From Clostridia bacterium (GTDB lineage Bacteria; Bacillota_A; Clostridia; Oscillospirales; CAG-272), in NCBI GenBank assembly GCA_017462125.1, contig JAFTRQ010000151.1:1-28862 (forward strand): a stretch of 28,862 nucleotides of DNA. The letters are read 5' to 3'. Position 1 is the first letter of the stretch. Every line of letters begins with the position of its first letter. Both the position numbers and the translations under genes were made by a program. Positions 1 through 7,802 of this stretch are shown in pieces. A model generated the notes under the pieces. The model ran no database searches. It worked only from the letters and a program-made list of their open reading frames with translations, and had not been told where the DNA came from.

Positions 1-72
1 GCGAAGCGCAATGTTAACACTCCTGCTGTTGATATAGTGAAGAATAACTTGTTGAATAGAAATTTGTTCTAA
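1..72 (+). CDS. Possible C-terminal tail of a gene cut by the left edge
   Basis: Frame 1 is open from the first base to a TAA at 70-72 and encodes 23 residues ending in NRNLF. The stretch is AT-rich and uses AAT, TTG and ATA codons, unlike the genes to its right. It could be the end of a gene lying outside the window, or chance. No family can be recognised from so short a piece. The two compact hairpins that follow at 84-115 would fit a 3' end. Confidence 0.3.
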   Translation, partial: AKRNVNTPAVDIVKNNLLNRNLF

Positions 73-414
73 ATATAAAGAGGCTTTCCCTTCGGGAAAG
101 ATCGGCTTCGCCGATAAGGCAAGCGGTTTTATTAAGATCACGGCTACAATTTGCGCGGCGGCAGAAGAGTTTCACTTGTTCCAACTGAAAAACCCACGCT
201 CGTGAGCGCCCCCCCGAAGGGGTGAAAGCTCACAGGTGAGGGGGATTCATAAGGGTGGAGAGGATGTCGCAGGGATGAAAAATGCGGCTCCGCTGTGTTT
301 TTCATCACAAGACCCTCTCCACCTTGTGCGGCGTTTCTTTGGTTCGTTTCTTGCCGACGCGGGCAAGAAATGAACATATAAAGACTCCAATAAATTACAA
401 TTTATCAAGCAACG
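73..414. other. Gene-free, repeat-rich spacer
   Basis: No convincing gene is visible here; the short open frames lack ribosome sites and family motifs. The spacer holds two adjacent small hairpins with TTC loops (84-100 and 101-115), a GTGAGC/GCTCAC dyad around a C-rich then G-rich core (202-233), a large nested palindrome (254-323), and an 8-bp hairpin with arms TTCTTGCC/GGCAAGAA at about 349-370. This density of dyads suggests accumulated short interspersed repeats rather than coding sequence. Confidence 0.6.
254..350. repeat. Nested palindrome plus shared repeat motif
   Basis: The outer arms GGTGGAGAGG (254-263) and CCTCTCCACC (314-323) enclose GATGAAAAA (274-282) and TTTTTCATC (298-306), which enclose GCGG/CCGC (284-293). 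Immediately after it, the reverse complement of about 311-343 resembles the end of the 109-bp repeat at 7838-7946. Both read AACCAAAGA, then a CG-rich core, AAGG, and GGAGAGGGTC, with roughly 27 of 33 positions matching by hand. I infer a related interspersed repeat in the opposite orientation. Confidence 0.5.
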
Positions 415-458
415 AAAAAGACAGCTTTTTACCGAAAGGGTATCAAGCTGTCTTTTTT
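415..458 (-). terminator. Terminator of the mgl operon
   Basis: The arms AAAAAGACAGCTT (415-427) and AAGCTGTCTTTTT (from 445) are perfectly complementary around a 17-nt loop. A-runs and T-runs flank both sides, so the hairpin could act in either direction. It begins right at the stop codon of the small membrane protein and is the natural end of the leftward mgl transcript. Confidence 0.85.
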
Positions 459-724
459 TACTGCTGACGGAGACTTTTGTAATGCAAACGGGTGTCCCGA
501 GGCTGAAAGCAGGGCTCTGTGGGCAAGGATGGCGCAATTGCAATATATCCTTGATCATTAGGGCGGACGGGTGCGCTGTCGGCACCTGCCCTGCTATTTT
601 CCTTGGCAGAGCCGTACCAGATCAGCCCCGCCATCAGCAAAAGCCCAATGACGATAAACAGCGTCAGCGCCCGCACGCTCATATTGATGCCATCGTATAT
701 GACCCTTCTGTTCTCGTTTTTCAT
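458..724 (-). CDS. Small single-pass membrane protein at the end of the mgl operon
   Basis: This 88-residue protein has a basic N-terminus, one hydrophobic segment at about residues 17-38 (ALTLFIVIGLLLMAGLIWYG), and a polar, proline-containing tail. It starts 5 nt after the mglC stop, and an AAGGA ribosome site lies within the last codons of mglC, so translation is probably coupled. The reading frame ends exactly at the operon terminator. I do not recognise the family with certainty. Its position suggests a small accessory or stabilising subunit of the galactoside permease, but that is inference. The tail after about residue 45 looks low-complexity and may be poorly conserved. Confidence 0.7.
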   Translation of the reverse strand: MKNENRRVIYDGINMSVRALTLFIVIGLLLMAGLIWYGSAKENSRAGADSAPVRPNDQGYIAIAPSLPTEPCFQPRDTRLHYKSLRQQ

Positions 725-729
725 ACGCT

Positions 730-1779
730 TTATTTCCTTACAAGATATTTTCTCATATCCACCGCGCAGGCGATGAGAATGATCAGACCCTTGATGATAT
801 ACTGCATATTGGCGTCGATATTCAGCGCGGTCAGACCGACGAAGATCAGTCGTAGAAGCACTACGCCAAGCACCACGCCGCCGATCTTACCGATACCGCC
901 GACGAAGGATACGCCACCGATGACGCTTGCCGCGATGGCGTCGAGCTCGTAGTTGAGTCCGGTTGTCGCCGAGTTGGAGCCGATTCGCGCCGCCTCGATA
1001 AAGCCCGTGATACCGTACATAATACCCGCCAGCATAAAGACAAGCATAATGACCCGCTTGACGTTGACGCCCGAAACGTTTGCCGCGTCGGGGTTTGAGC
1101 CCACCGCGAACATATTTTTACCAAAGGTGGTCTTGTTCCAGATAAACCACATTACGGCTGTGATCAGCAAGGAGTACCAAACGAAATTCGGGATGGGTGT
1201 TCTTCCGATCGACAGAATACTGCCGTTGATAAAGCTTGTGTAGCTTGCGTTAAGTCCCGAGATCGATTGTCCGTTGTTGCTTCCGATATTCAGATACATC
1301 AGAAGCGCGCCGTAGGCGATCAGCTGTGTGGACAGGGTGACGATAAAGGGGTGAAGATTGAATTTTGCGGTGCAGAATCCGTTGATCAGACCGACCAGCG
1401 CGCCGATGGCTATGGCAAGAAGCAGTACAACGGGCAACGGCAACGTTGCAAGTCCCGGAAACATTTTGCCTGCATACCCCGTAGCTTGTAACAGAGACGC
1501 GCAGATGCACGCGACCAATCCCACGATACGACCTGCCGACAGGTCGGTTCCCGTCAGAATGATCGCTCCCGCGATGCCGAGCGCTATAGGCAGGTTTGCC
1601 GCGGAGAGTGAAATGATGTTGACGATCGAAGCCGCCGACAAAAAGTGCGGACGCAGAAATTGTATTACGACGACCGCCGCGATAAGGAATATATACAGCG
1701 AATTGTTGATCAGGAACTCTTTGATCAACGCACGCTTTTCCTTCGCGTCGGCCTCCTTGAATTTTTTCAGTAACGTCAT
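730..1779 (-). CDS. mglC: Galactose/methyl-galactoside ABC transporter permease
   Basis: This is the membrane permease of a BPD_transp_2-type sugar ABC importer, forming the translocation channel for a hexose such as galactose. The 349-residue protein is almost wholly hydrophobic with about 8-10 membrane helices. It carries typical RbsC/MglC-family stretches: ILTGTDLSAGRIVGL near the N-terminal third, GSNPDAANVSGVNV in the cytoplasmic loop, and an AASVIGGVSFVGGIG segment. I chose the ATG at 1777-1779, giving MTLLKK, because an AGGAAAGG ribosome site lies just upstream; a start 16 codons earlier has none. The gene follows mglA after an unusually long 215-nt spacer and is followed 5 nt later by a small membrane protein. 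The assignment rests on mglB and mglA lying alongside. Confidence 0.93.
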   Translation of the reverse strand: MTLLKKFKEADAKEKRALIKEFLINNSLYIFLIAAVVVIQFLRPHFLSAASIVNIISLSAANLPIALGIAGAIILTGTDLSAGRIVGLVACICASLLQATGYAGKMFPGLATLPLPVVLLLAIAIGALVGLINGFCTAKFNLHPFIVTLSTQLIAYGALLMYLNIGSNNGQSISGLNASYTSFINGSILSIGRTPIPNFVWYSLLITAVMWFIWNKTTFGKNMFAVGSNPDAANVSGVNVKRVIMLVFMLAGIMYGITGFIEAARIGSNSATTGLNYELDAIAASVIGGVSFVGGIGKIGGVVLGVVLLRLIFVGLTALNIDANMQYIIKGLIILIACAVDMRKYLVRK

Positions 1780-1994
1780 ATATATGACCTTTCCTTTCTG
1801 AATACGGGCTTGAAACCTTGTTTTCAAGCAGGCTTCCGTTTTTTGGATTGATATGTGATTGCGATAAGCTGCGGCTCTGTCGGCTTTCGCTTAAAAGGTC
1901 TGTATTCTCAATTGCTTTTACCAAAGGCTTTTGGGAGCGCGAGAACCTTGTGACTCGCAGAGGCTTTTGCAAAAAAGGCTCTCGCACCTCTCCG
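1780..1994. repeat. Structured spacer between mglA and mglC
   Basis: Two dyads fill this 215-nt gap inside the operon. One has arms GCTTGAAA (1808-1815) and TTTCAAGC (1822-1829). The other pairs GCGAGAACC (1939-1947) with GGCTCTCGC (1977-1985), with one mismatch, and lies just after the mglA stop codon. The wording around 1921-1985 resembles an interspersed hairpin repeat. No gene or strong promoter was found, so mglC probably depends on read-through from mglA, which these structures could modulate. Confidence 0.5.
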
Positions 1995-3491
1995 CTACAC
2001 AAATTTCGCCGCCAGAGTCATGATCTCCTCTTGCGAGGTGCTTTTGGCTTCGACCTCGCCCGCAACTCTGCCTCCCGACATCACGTAGATGCGATCGCAT
2101 ATACCGAGAAGCTCGGGCAGCTCGCCCGACACCACGATCACCGCCTTGCCCTTGGCGGCAAGTCTGTCGATCAGCTGATAAATCTCAAACTTCGCGCCTA
2201 CGTCGATGCCACGGGTGGGCTCGTCCAGCATCAGCACCTCGGGCTCGGTAAGCAGCCATCTGCCAAGGATCACCTTTTGCTGATTTCCGCCCGAGAGAAA
2301 TTGGATCTGCGTCCTTTGGGACGCGGTCTTGATCTTCATCGCGTCGATGGACCATTGCGTATCCTGCCTGCGCGATCGCTCCGAGAGCAGTCCGAGCCTT
2401 TTATGCTTCTTAAGGCTTGATATCGTGGTGTTTTCGCAGATATCAAGATTGCCGAAGATCCCCGTGGCTCTTCTTTCCTCGGTCAGCAGGGCAAAGCCGT
2501 TTCCGATCGCTTCTCTCGGCGTGCGGTTTCTGATCTCCCTGCCGTCGAGAAATATCCTTCCGCTCTCTCGTTCGGAGATGCCAAACAGGTTTTCGATCAC
2601 CTCTGTCCGTCCCGCGCCTGCAAGTCCGGCAAAGCCGACGATCTCGCCCCGCCGCACCGTGAAGCTGACGTTATCGACGTGATTGTGCTTGGAGGTGAGC
2701 CCCTCTACCCGTAAGATCACGTCGCCGGGGCGGTTCGTTTTCTCGGGAAACATCTGCGTCAGCTCCCGTCCCACCATCAGCTTGATGATCTTTTCAATGG
2801 TCAGATCTCCTGCCGCCTCGGTGGCAATATGCCTGCCGTCCCGCATGATCGTTACGTCGTCGGCGATCTTCAGGATCTCGTCCATCTTGTGAGAGATGTA
2901 GATGATCCCGCAGCCGCGCTTCTTTAAGGTGTCGATGATGTCGAAGAGGTGTCCCACCTCGCGCTCTGTCAGCGAGCTTGTGGGCTCGTCGAGCACAATG
3001 ATCCTGGCGTCATAGGAGACCGCCTTGGCGATCTCCACCATCTGTCGCTCCGCCACCGACATTTGACTCATGATCCGACGGGGATCGCAGGTGATGCCCA
3101 GATCCTCAAAGATATCTTTGGTGCGGCGGTACATCTCCCGCTCGGAGGTAACGAAGCCGAGGAGGGTGGGGTATCTGCCAAGCCAGATATTGTCCATCAC
3201 ACTCCGCTTCGTTGCCTGATTCAGCTCCTGATGCACCATAGCAACCCCGTGCTCAAGCGCATCCTTCGTGTTTTTAAAGGCGATCTGCTTTCCCTCCAGA
3301 AGGATCTCTCCCGAGTCGGCAGGATAGATACCGAAAAGACACTTCATCAGCGTGCTTTTCCCTGCACCGTTTTCTCCCATCAGTGCGTGGACCGTGCCCC
3401 GACGGACCGAAAGTGAGGCTCCGTCCAGCGCCTTGACACCGGGAAAGCTCTTGGTCATATTTTTCATTTCAAGTAAAATACCGTTTGACAT
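1995..3491 (-). CDS. mglA: Galactose/methyl-galactoside ABC transporter ATPase (tandem domains)
   Basis: This 498-residue cytoplasmic ATPase drives sugar import. It has two fused ABC domains, the standard size and layout for the MglA/RbsA family. The first domain has a Walker [10 protein letters not shown] at residues 39-47, a degenerate signature SVAERQ at about 144-150, and Walker B IIVLDEP at 164-170. The second has the degenerate P-loop typical of this family (GLAGAGRTE, about 289-297), a canonical LSGGNQQ signature at 399-405 and Walker B VLMLDEP at 419-425. The start is preceded by a GGAG ribosome site and lies 30 nt after mglB. It pairs with the permease MglC. Specificity for galactose is inferred from the neighbouring binding protein. 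Confidence 0.95.
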   Translation of the reverse strand: MSNGILLEMKNMTKSFPGVKALDGASLSVRRGTVHALMGENGAGKSTLMKCLFGIYPADSGEILLEGKQIAFKNTKDALEHGVAMVHQELNQATKRSVMDNIWLGRYPTLLGFVTSEREMYRRTKDIFEDLGITCDPRRIMSQMSVAERQMVEIAKAVSYDARIIVLDEPTSSLTEREVGHLFDIIDTLKKRGCGIIYISHKMDEILKIADDVTIMRDGRHIATEAAGDLTIEKIIKLMVGRELTQMFPEKTNRPGDVILRVEGLTSKHNHVDNVSFTVRRGEIVGFAGLAGAGRTEVIENLFGISERESGRIFLDGREIRNRTPREAIGNGFALLTEERRATGIFGNLDICENTTISSLKKHKRLGLLSERSRRQDTQWSIDAMKIKTASQRTQIQFLSGGNQQKVILGRWLLTEPEVLMLDEPTRGIDVGAKFEIYQLIDRLAAKGKAVIVVSGELPELLGICDRIYVMSGGRVAGEVEAKSTSQEEIMTLAAKFV

Positions 3492-3521
3492 ATTGCTCCG
3501 TTCCGCCGAGAGACCGATCCG

Positions 3522-4598
3522 TTAACCCAGATATTGCGCGTAGGGGATTCTGATCTTCAGCACGTTTTTGTCGATATTATAGTTCTCCATTCCGTCGGTC
3601 AAGCCCTTATTTTCCGTGAGGGCGTTGGATACCAGATGGGTGACCGCCTCCGCCATTCCCGAGGCGTCCTGCTTGATGGTGCCCGTCATTTTTCCCTTGC
3701 TGATCAGATCCACGGCGGCATCGGTGGCGTCCACTCCGAAAACGGGGATCCGACGGCTGCCCTCCGCACCCGTGTTATAGCCTGCGGAATTCAGCGCGGA
3801 GATCGCGCCCTCTGCCATTCCGTCGTTGTTGCAGATCACAAGCTCGATCATATTTCCCTTGTCCTCGCTGTAGGAGGTCAGCGCGGTGGTCATATATTCG
3901 TTTGCCGCCGCCGCGGACCACTGCCCGTTTCGGTCAACAAGATATTTGTTGGGATTTCCCGCATCATAGAAGGCGAGCTTGCTTTTTCCTTCCTTTTCAA
4001 GGATCTTGTCGGCCTCCTCAACGCTGTATTGCGTTCTGTAGATCGCCTCGTTATTTCCCTCCTCACCCTTGAATAAGATATAGGATATCTTGCCGTCGCC
4101 GTTCAGGTCGAGGGTGGAATAATTCTCGGCAACGTATTGGCCGATCATCTGCCCCTGCAGAATACCCGCCTCGGCGGCATCGGTGCCAACGAAGGCGCAC
4201 TTGTCGTAGCTTTTCACAACGTCGTCCGAAACCTCACGGTTAAAGAAGATAACGGGAATCCCCGCGTTTTTGGCAAGACTGACGATGCCTGCTGCCGCGT
4301 CGTCGGAGCCTGTGTTGACGATGTTGACAATGATCGCTCGGGCTCCGCTTGTGATGGCGGTCTGTATCTGCTCGGTCTGCGTGGTCTGGTTTCCGTTTCC
4401 GTCGTAATCCTGATATGCGATACCCGCATCGCTGAGCATTTTGTCCATCGCGCTTCTTACGTTTGAAATATAAGGGTCGCTGAAGGTATAGTAAAATACG
4501 TGAACGTCCGCCTGCTTTCCCGTTCCGCAGGAAGCTCCGAGGATCGGCATCAGTGCAAGCGCGCATATAAATGCAATGATTTTAATAAACTTTTTCAT
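3522..4598 (-). CDS. mglB: Galactose/methyl-galactoside-binding lipoprotein
   Basis: This is the extracytoplasmic substrate-binding component of the importer, 358 residues from the chosen start. The N-terminus MKKFIKI plus a hydrophobic stretch ends at GASC (Cys24), which fits a lipoprotein signal with an imperfect lipobox, so the protein is probably lipid-anchored. A type-1 periplasmic binding fold is indicated by IIVNIVNTGSDDA, FFNREV and PVFGVDATDAA. A calcium-loop-like DLNGDGKIS at residues 164-172 matches the known metal site of galactose-binding proteins. I prefer the ATG at 4596-4598 because a GGAG lies 7 nt upstream; the ATG five codons earlier overlaps that ribosome site. No strong promoter was seen upstream, only a dyad at 4630-4655. 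Confidence 0.93.
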   Translation of the reverse strand: MKKFIKIIAFICALALMPILGASCGTGKQADVHVFYYTFSDPYISNVRSAMDKMLSDAGIAYQDYDGNGNQTTQTEQIQTAITSGARAIIVNIVNTGSDDAAAGIVSLAKNAGIPVIFFNREVSDDVVKSYDKCAFVGTDAAEAGILQGQMIGQYVAENYSTLDLNGDGKISYILFKGEEGNNEAIYRTQYSVEEADKILEKEGKSKLAFYDAGNPNKYLVDRNGQWSAAAANEYMTTALTSYSEDKGNMIELVICNNDGMAEGAISALNSAGYNTGAEGSRRIPVFGVDATDAAVDLISKGKMTGTIKQDASGMAEAVTHLVSNALTENKGLTDGMENYNIDKNVLKIRIPYAQYLG

Positions 4599-4629
4599 TA
4601 TAAACTCCATCATAAAAATAAAATCGGTG

Positions 4630-4655
4630 AATTTTGCCGAGGTGTTGGCGAAATT
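4630..4655. promoter_or_regulatory. Dyad in the mglB leader, possible operator
   Basis: The arms AATTTTGCC (4630-4638) and GGCGAAATT (4647-4655) are complementary except at one position and are separated by 8 nt. The element lies 32-57 nt upstream of the mglB start, between mglB and the divergent CHAP gene. It could be a repressor site or a leader hairpin. No known operator consensus was recognised. Confidence 0.35.
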
Positions 4656-4750
4656 TTTGATTCAATACTATTATGAGGTACAAGAGGCGTAAAAATAAGA
4701 GACAAATTTTAACACGTCGATACGGAAGGTTCGCCGTCGATGAATTCTTC

Positions 4751-4779
4751 TTGACAAGAAAAAACAAGTGTGCTATAAT
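4751..4779 (+). promoter_or_regulatory. Sigma-70-type promoter of the CHAP-domain gene
   Basis: TTGACA (4751-4756) and TATAAT (4774-4779) are perfect consensus boxes with 17-nt spacing. The start codon is about 60 nt further on and is preceded by GGAGG at 4826-4830. This predicts strong vegetative expression. Confidence 0.9.
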
Positions 4780-4839
4780 AAAGCTGAAGATAACAAAATT
4801 TTCTGTTACAGTAAAAATTTTCCTTGGAGGTGAGAGCGT

Positions 4840-6402
4840 ATGAAAATGGGAAAGTGGATCGCGATGCTTCTCGCTTTTCTGATCATCTTTTCCGCTACCG
4901 CAGTTCTCTGGACGGTAACAGCCCTTGGGGCAACGCCTACCTACACCGTGTCAAGTCAGTATTCGAAAAGTAAATATTATGACAATTTCAAAAAGGTTCC
5001 CCTCACGGGAGATATGGCCACCGATACCGTTGCCATCGCGCTCTCTCAGCTTGGATATCACGAGGGCAACAGCGATGCCGATCTTGGCGGCTTGAACGTA
5101 AACGGCACCCGTGATTTTGTGGAATACAACGTGCTTTACGGCAAGCTGGACAACGATCAGGGGAATGGCGTCAGCTACGGATATTATTGGTGCGCAAGCT
5201 TTATCAATTGGTGTCTGCGACAGGCGAGAGTCAGCAAGGATGCCTCCGCGGCGGCTGAGGTCAGCTGTCAGAGATGGCTGACAGCGTGCAAGAGCGCGGG
5301 TATCTATATGGAAAAAACAGGCTATGCGCCAAAGAGAGGAGACCTGATCTTCTTTAAGGATTCGGGAAGCTACGTCAGCTCCACCCATATGGGTATCGTG
5401 CTGTATTCCGACGGCACGCGGGTTTATACCGTGGAGGGCAATACCTCCAACGGAAGCTTCTCAAGCAACGGAAATTACGTTGCGATCAAATCCTATTCCC
5501 TTTCCAGCACCTACATAGTCGGATATGCTTGCCCGAAATACGAGACCGACGACAGCGTGATTGAGGTCGACTACTCGGGAGAGCATATGTCCACGGGACT
5601 GTACGTCTCCACCAAGGAGATCTCCTGCTACGGAAATTCGGAGATGAAGGGTGAGAGCGAAAAGCTTGAAGCTTACGTTGTCTTTTCGGTCAAGGAGATC
5701 TGCAGCAATACCTTCCGTATCGTTTACGAGCGCGACGGAGAGGAGATCGAGGCTTGGGCGGATATCAGCGGAAAGGCACAGCAGATGACCGCTGATTCGG
5801 TGGCGTATACAGTATCTTATCTTGACGAAAACAATGCTTCCCTGCTTCCAAAGCAATTCCGCTTGGCGGATACCAAGATCACGGTGTCCGAGGAGCGACC
5901 CGTGAAGAAGAATGCGGGATTTTTGGGGTGGTCTTTTAAAAAGGGAGAGAAAACCGAGCTGATCGCTCCGGGTGAGGTGATCGCCGCCGGGGCAGAGGAC
6001 GTAGTGCTTTACGCCGTGTGGGATTATACCTTCTATCTGGTTACCTTCAAGGATTCCGACGGATCGGTGATCAGCCAGAAATACGGCTATTTCGGTGACA
6101 CGTATGAGATTCCCGTTCCCGATCATATTCCGGAGGGCTACGTGTTTGTCGGATGGGACAGCAGAGCGGCTGACGGTGTGATCAGAGGCGACGCAAGCTA
6201 CACGGCGGTATATCGTGTGCGAACCGAAAGCGATACCGAGACCGCGTCTGCCGACGGAGAGCAAACCGACGGTCAGTTTATTCCCGTCATCGGAGGCGGA
6301 TCGGATGCGGGATGTCGGGCAGGCATCGGCACACCGATGATCCTGCTGATTGCGGCAGCTTGCGGTTTCGCAGTAACCTTGATGAAGAAAAAAGAATCAT
6401 AA
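4840..6402 (+). CDS. Secreted CHAP-domain protein with InlB-type repeats
   Basis: This 520-residue surface protein is a probable peptidoglycan amidase or endopeptidase. It has an N-terminal signal segment (about residues 5-30). A CHAP-like cysteine hydrolase domain spans about 55-232, with candidate nucleophile Cys118 in YYWCASF, His183 in STHMGIV and a polar residue in VEGNTS (199-203). A spacer region follows, then two InlB/Listeria-Bacteroides-type repeats (about 327-396 and 399-460; GFLGWSF and YVFVGWDS with AVW and AVY endings), a Thr/Ser-rich linker and a C-terminal membrane helix (about 493-514) ending in KKKES. It has its own perfect promoter and a GGAGG ribosome site. It is divergent from the mgl operon, so it is probably functionally independent. 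NlpC/P60 is the closest alternative family. The true substrate cannot be read from sequence. Confidence 0.88.
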   Translation: MKMGKWIAMLLAFLIIFSATAVLWTVTALGATPTYTVSSQYSKSKYYDNFKKVPLTGDMATDTVAIALSQLGYHEGNSDADLGGLNVNGTRDFVEYNVLYGKLDNDQGNGVSYGYYWCASFINWCLRQARVSKDASAAAEVSCQRWLTACKSAGIYMEKTGYAPKRGDLIFFKDSGSYVSSTHMGIVLYSDGTRVYTVEGNTSNGSFSSNGNYVAIKSYSLSSTYIVGYACPKYETDDSVIEVDYSGEHMSTGLYVSTKEISCYGNSEMKGESEKLEAYVVFSVKEICSNTFRIVYERDGEEIEAWADISGKAQQMTADSVAYTVSYLDENNASLLPKQFRLADTKITVSEERPVKKNAGFLGWSFKKGEKTELIAPGEVIAAGAEDVVLYAVWDYTFYLVTFKDSDGSVISQKYGYFGDTYEIPVPDHIPEGYVFVGWDSRAADGVIRGDASYTAVYRVRTESDTETASADGEQTDGQFIPVIGGGSDAGCRAGIGTPMILLIAAACGFAVTLMKKKES

Positions 6403-6405
6403 AAA

Positions 6406-6437
6406 AGAGGTCTTTTCACGGATGTGAAAAGACCTCT
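6406..6437 (-). terminator. Convergent terminator between the CHAP gene and URO-D gene 1
   Basis: AGAGGTCTTTTCAC (6406-6419) and GTGAAAAGACCTCT (6424-6437) form a perfect 14-bp stem with a 4-nt loop. A run of six A precedes it on the plus strand, giving a U-run for leftward transcripts. On the right only AAATTATTATTTT follows. It therefore terminates the URO-D transcript best but probably serves both convergent genes. Confidence 0.88.
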
Positions 6438-6489
6438 AAATTATTATTTTGTAAAAGTCGGTACAATTACCGCAGGTTAAGTGCCGCAA

Positions 6490-7611
6490 TCAAAACGCCA
6501 TTCTCGCCCAGCCCGAGCGGGTGCTGTCAAGCGGAGGAAGACCGAGGATCTCACGCGCGGTTTCAACATAATATTTGTAGTTTTCAAGCGGTGTTCCGTT
6601 GGGAATGCGGTGGTCAAGTCCGAAAGCCGTTCCGATACGCACGTTGGGCTGCAGCTTATATTCAAGCTCATCTCTGATCTGCGCACGGGTTCCACGAAGG
6701 ACATGCTTGTCGATTCCGCCCTTGAATGCCAATTTGTTTCCGTATTTTTCACGAAGCGCAACGATGTCCATTCCCGCCGCAGGCTCCGCGGGCATGGTCA
6801 CGTTCACGCCGCACTCCAGCATAGCATCAAGAATGGGATTGATGTTGCCGTCGCTGTCCTGACTGAACAGTCGGGTTCCCTTTTGGGAAAGCATATCCCA
6901 TATACGTCGGTAGTACGGGAGCATATATTCCTTCACAAGATTCGGTCCGATCATAGGTCCGCTCTTGCCCGCCATGTCCTCGTGAACCGTCAGGTTATCG
7001 ACGGTGATCAGATCGCTGACTCTGTCAAGCACCTTGAAGGCGGTGTCCGAGATGGTATTTAAGATGTCTTCGATCAACTCGGGATCCTCGTAATAAGCGA
7101 TACAGAGATTTTCCTCGCCCATCAGCTCACGAAGCTCGTCAAAGCCGCCGGGAATCGCAGCGAGTGTCAAAAAATCGTTGGCTTGTTGAAGCTTTTGGGC
7201 GCGCTCCAAGGCTTCGTAATTGATCCTGTCCTCATGAAACTTGTACATCGGCTTAATCTTTTGCCAACTGTCCATATCGGTGACGGGAAAATTCAAGGGC
7301 AACGGAATCGTAGCTTTTCCCTTGCAAAGCTTGACAGTTCTGCCAAGGTGATCGGTGGAGATCGTATGGAGCGGTGTGTCCTCAATGATTTGGGGCTTCA
7401 GCCCGCCTCTGACACCGGTATTGCAACCGCAGGATACCACAGGAACGTAATCGAAATCAAATGCAGTCAGCGCAATTTCGCTGTCTGTCGCTCCCTGTGT
7501 GCGCCACTCGTCCTCAAGACCGATAAGCGGGCCGAAAAGCTCGGTCAGCATCACTCTGTCGGATGAGCCGAAGGTCATATGTTCAATATATTCTTTCCTT
7601 GTCCATTTCAT
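6490..7611 (-). CDS. URO-D-superfamily protein, copy 1
   Basis: This 373-residue protein has the uroporphyrinogen decarboxylase/methyltransferase (URO-D) fold signature. HEDMAGKSGPMIGP (210-223) with EYMLPYYRRI matches the family's conserved strand-helix, and KGGIDKHVL (297-305) matches the C-terminal loop. It is unlikely to be haem-pathway HemE: there are no tetrapyrrole genes nearby and it has a close paralogue in a carbohydrate locus. Corrinoid methyltransferases of this family carry an H-x-C zinc site; here the equivalent place reads FSQDSDGN (249-256), so that chemistry is doubtful. Cys61 and Cys63 in SCGCNTG are shared by both copies. It is about 87% identical to copy 2 (48 differences by hand count). 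It has its own perfect promoter and an AGAGGT ribosome site. The reaction is unknown. Confidence 0.85.
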   Translation of the reverse strand: MKWTRKEYIEHMTFGSSDRVMLTELFGPLIGLEDEWRTQGATDSEIALTAFDFDYVPVVSCGCNTGVRGGLKPQIIEDTPLHTISTDHLGRTVKLCKGKATIPLPLNFPVTDMDSWQKIKPMYKFHEDRINYEALERAQKLQQANDFLTLAAIPGGFDELRELMGEENLCIAYYEDPELIEDILNTISDTAFKVLDRVSDLITVDNLTVHEDMAGKSGPMIGPNLVKEYMLPYYRRIWDMLSQKGTRLFSQDSDGNINPILDAMLECGVNVTMPAEPAAGMDIVALREKYGNKLAFKGGIDKHVLRGTRAQIRDELEYKLQPNVRIGTAFGLDHRIPNGTPLENYKYYVETAREILGLPPLDSTRSGWARMAF

Positions 7612-7645
7612 TTGCGAATACCTCTGATGATGTGTTTATAGTGTT

Positions 7646-7674
7646 ATTATACTTTTTAAAACGGTGATTGTCAA
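7646..7674 (-). promoter_or_regulatory. Sigma-70-type promoter of URO-D gene 1
   Basis: Read on the minus strand, TTGACA (7669-7674) and TATAAT (7646-7651) are perfect consensus boxes spaced by 17 nt, about 35 nt before the start codon. The same promoter, including the sequence just upstream of the -35 box, precedes copy 2. Confidence 0.9.
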
Positions 7675-7695
7675 TTGGGTGAAATTGCTTTTTGA

Positions 7696-7719
7696 GGTTT
7701 GGTTTCTTGAAACCGAACC
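7696..7719. promoter_or_regulatory. Palindrome upstream of the URO-D 1 promoter
   Basis: GGTTTGGTTTC, a TT spacer, and GAAACCGAACC form an 11-bp dyad with one G-T pair, lying 22 nt upstream of the -35 box. A degraded version (GGTTGTTTGAAACCAAACC) sits at the equivalent place before copy 2, near 11171-11189. It may be a transcription factor site or part of the preceding gene's 3' end. Confidence 0.4.
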
Positions 7720-7751
7720 AAAAAACACAAGCTGTTCCTTTCTTGCCAATC

Positions 7752-7785
7752 AAAACGGGAGACCTGCTGATAGGTCTCCCGTTTT
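7752..7785. terminator. Terminator upstream of the URO-D 1 promoter
   Basis: AAAACGGGAGACCT and AGGTCTCCCGTTTT form a perfect 14-bp stem around GCTGAT, with A- and T-runs on both sides. It would end the leftward transcript of the heparinase-like gene at 8075-9931. The hairpin at 11226-11253 is its counterpart in the other cassette copy. Confidence 0.85.
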
Positions 7786-7802
7786 GTCTCTGTCAATATA
7801 TT

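Noticed and set aside
482..952. A 156-codon plus-strand open frame
   Set aside because: It is antisense to mglC and the small membrane protein, and its translation is low-complexity with no ribosome site.
5461..6264. A 267-codon minus-strand open frame
   Set aside because: It is antisense to the CHAP/InlB-repeat gene, which has a perfect promoter, a ribosome site and domain motifs.
6490..7611. Annotation as HemE (haem biosynthesis)
   Set aside because: There is a close paralogue nearby, a carbohydrate gene context, no tetrapyrrole genes, and an altered active-site segment; only the superfamily is supported.
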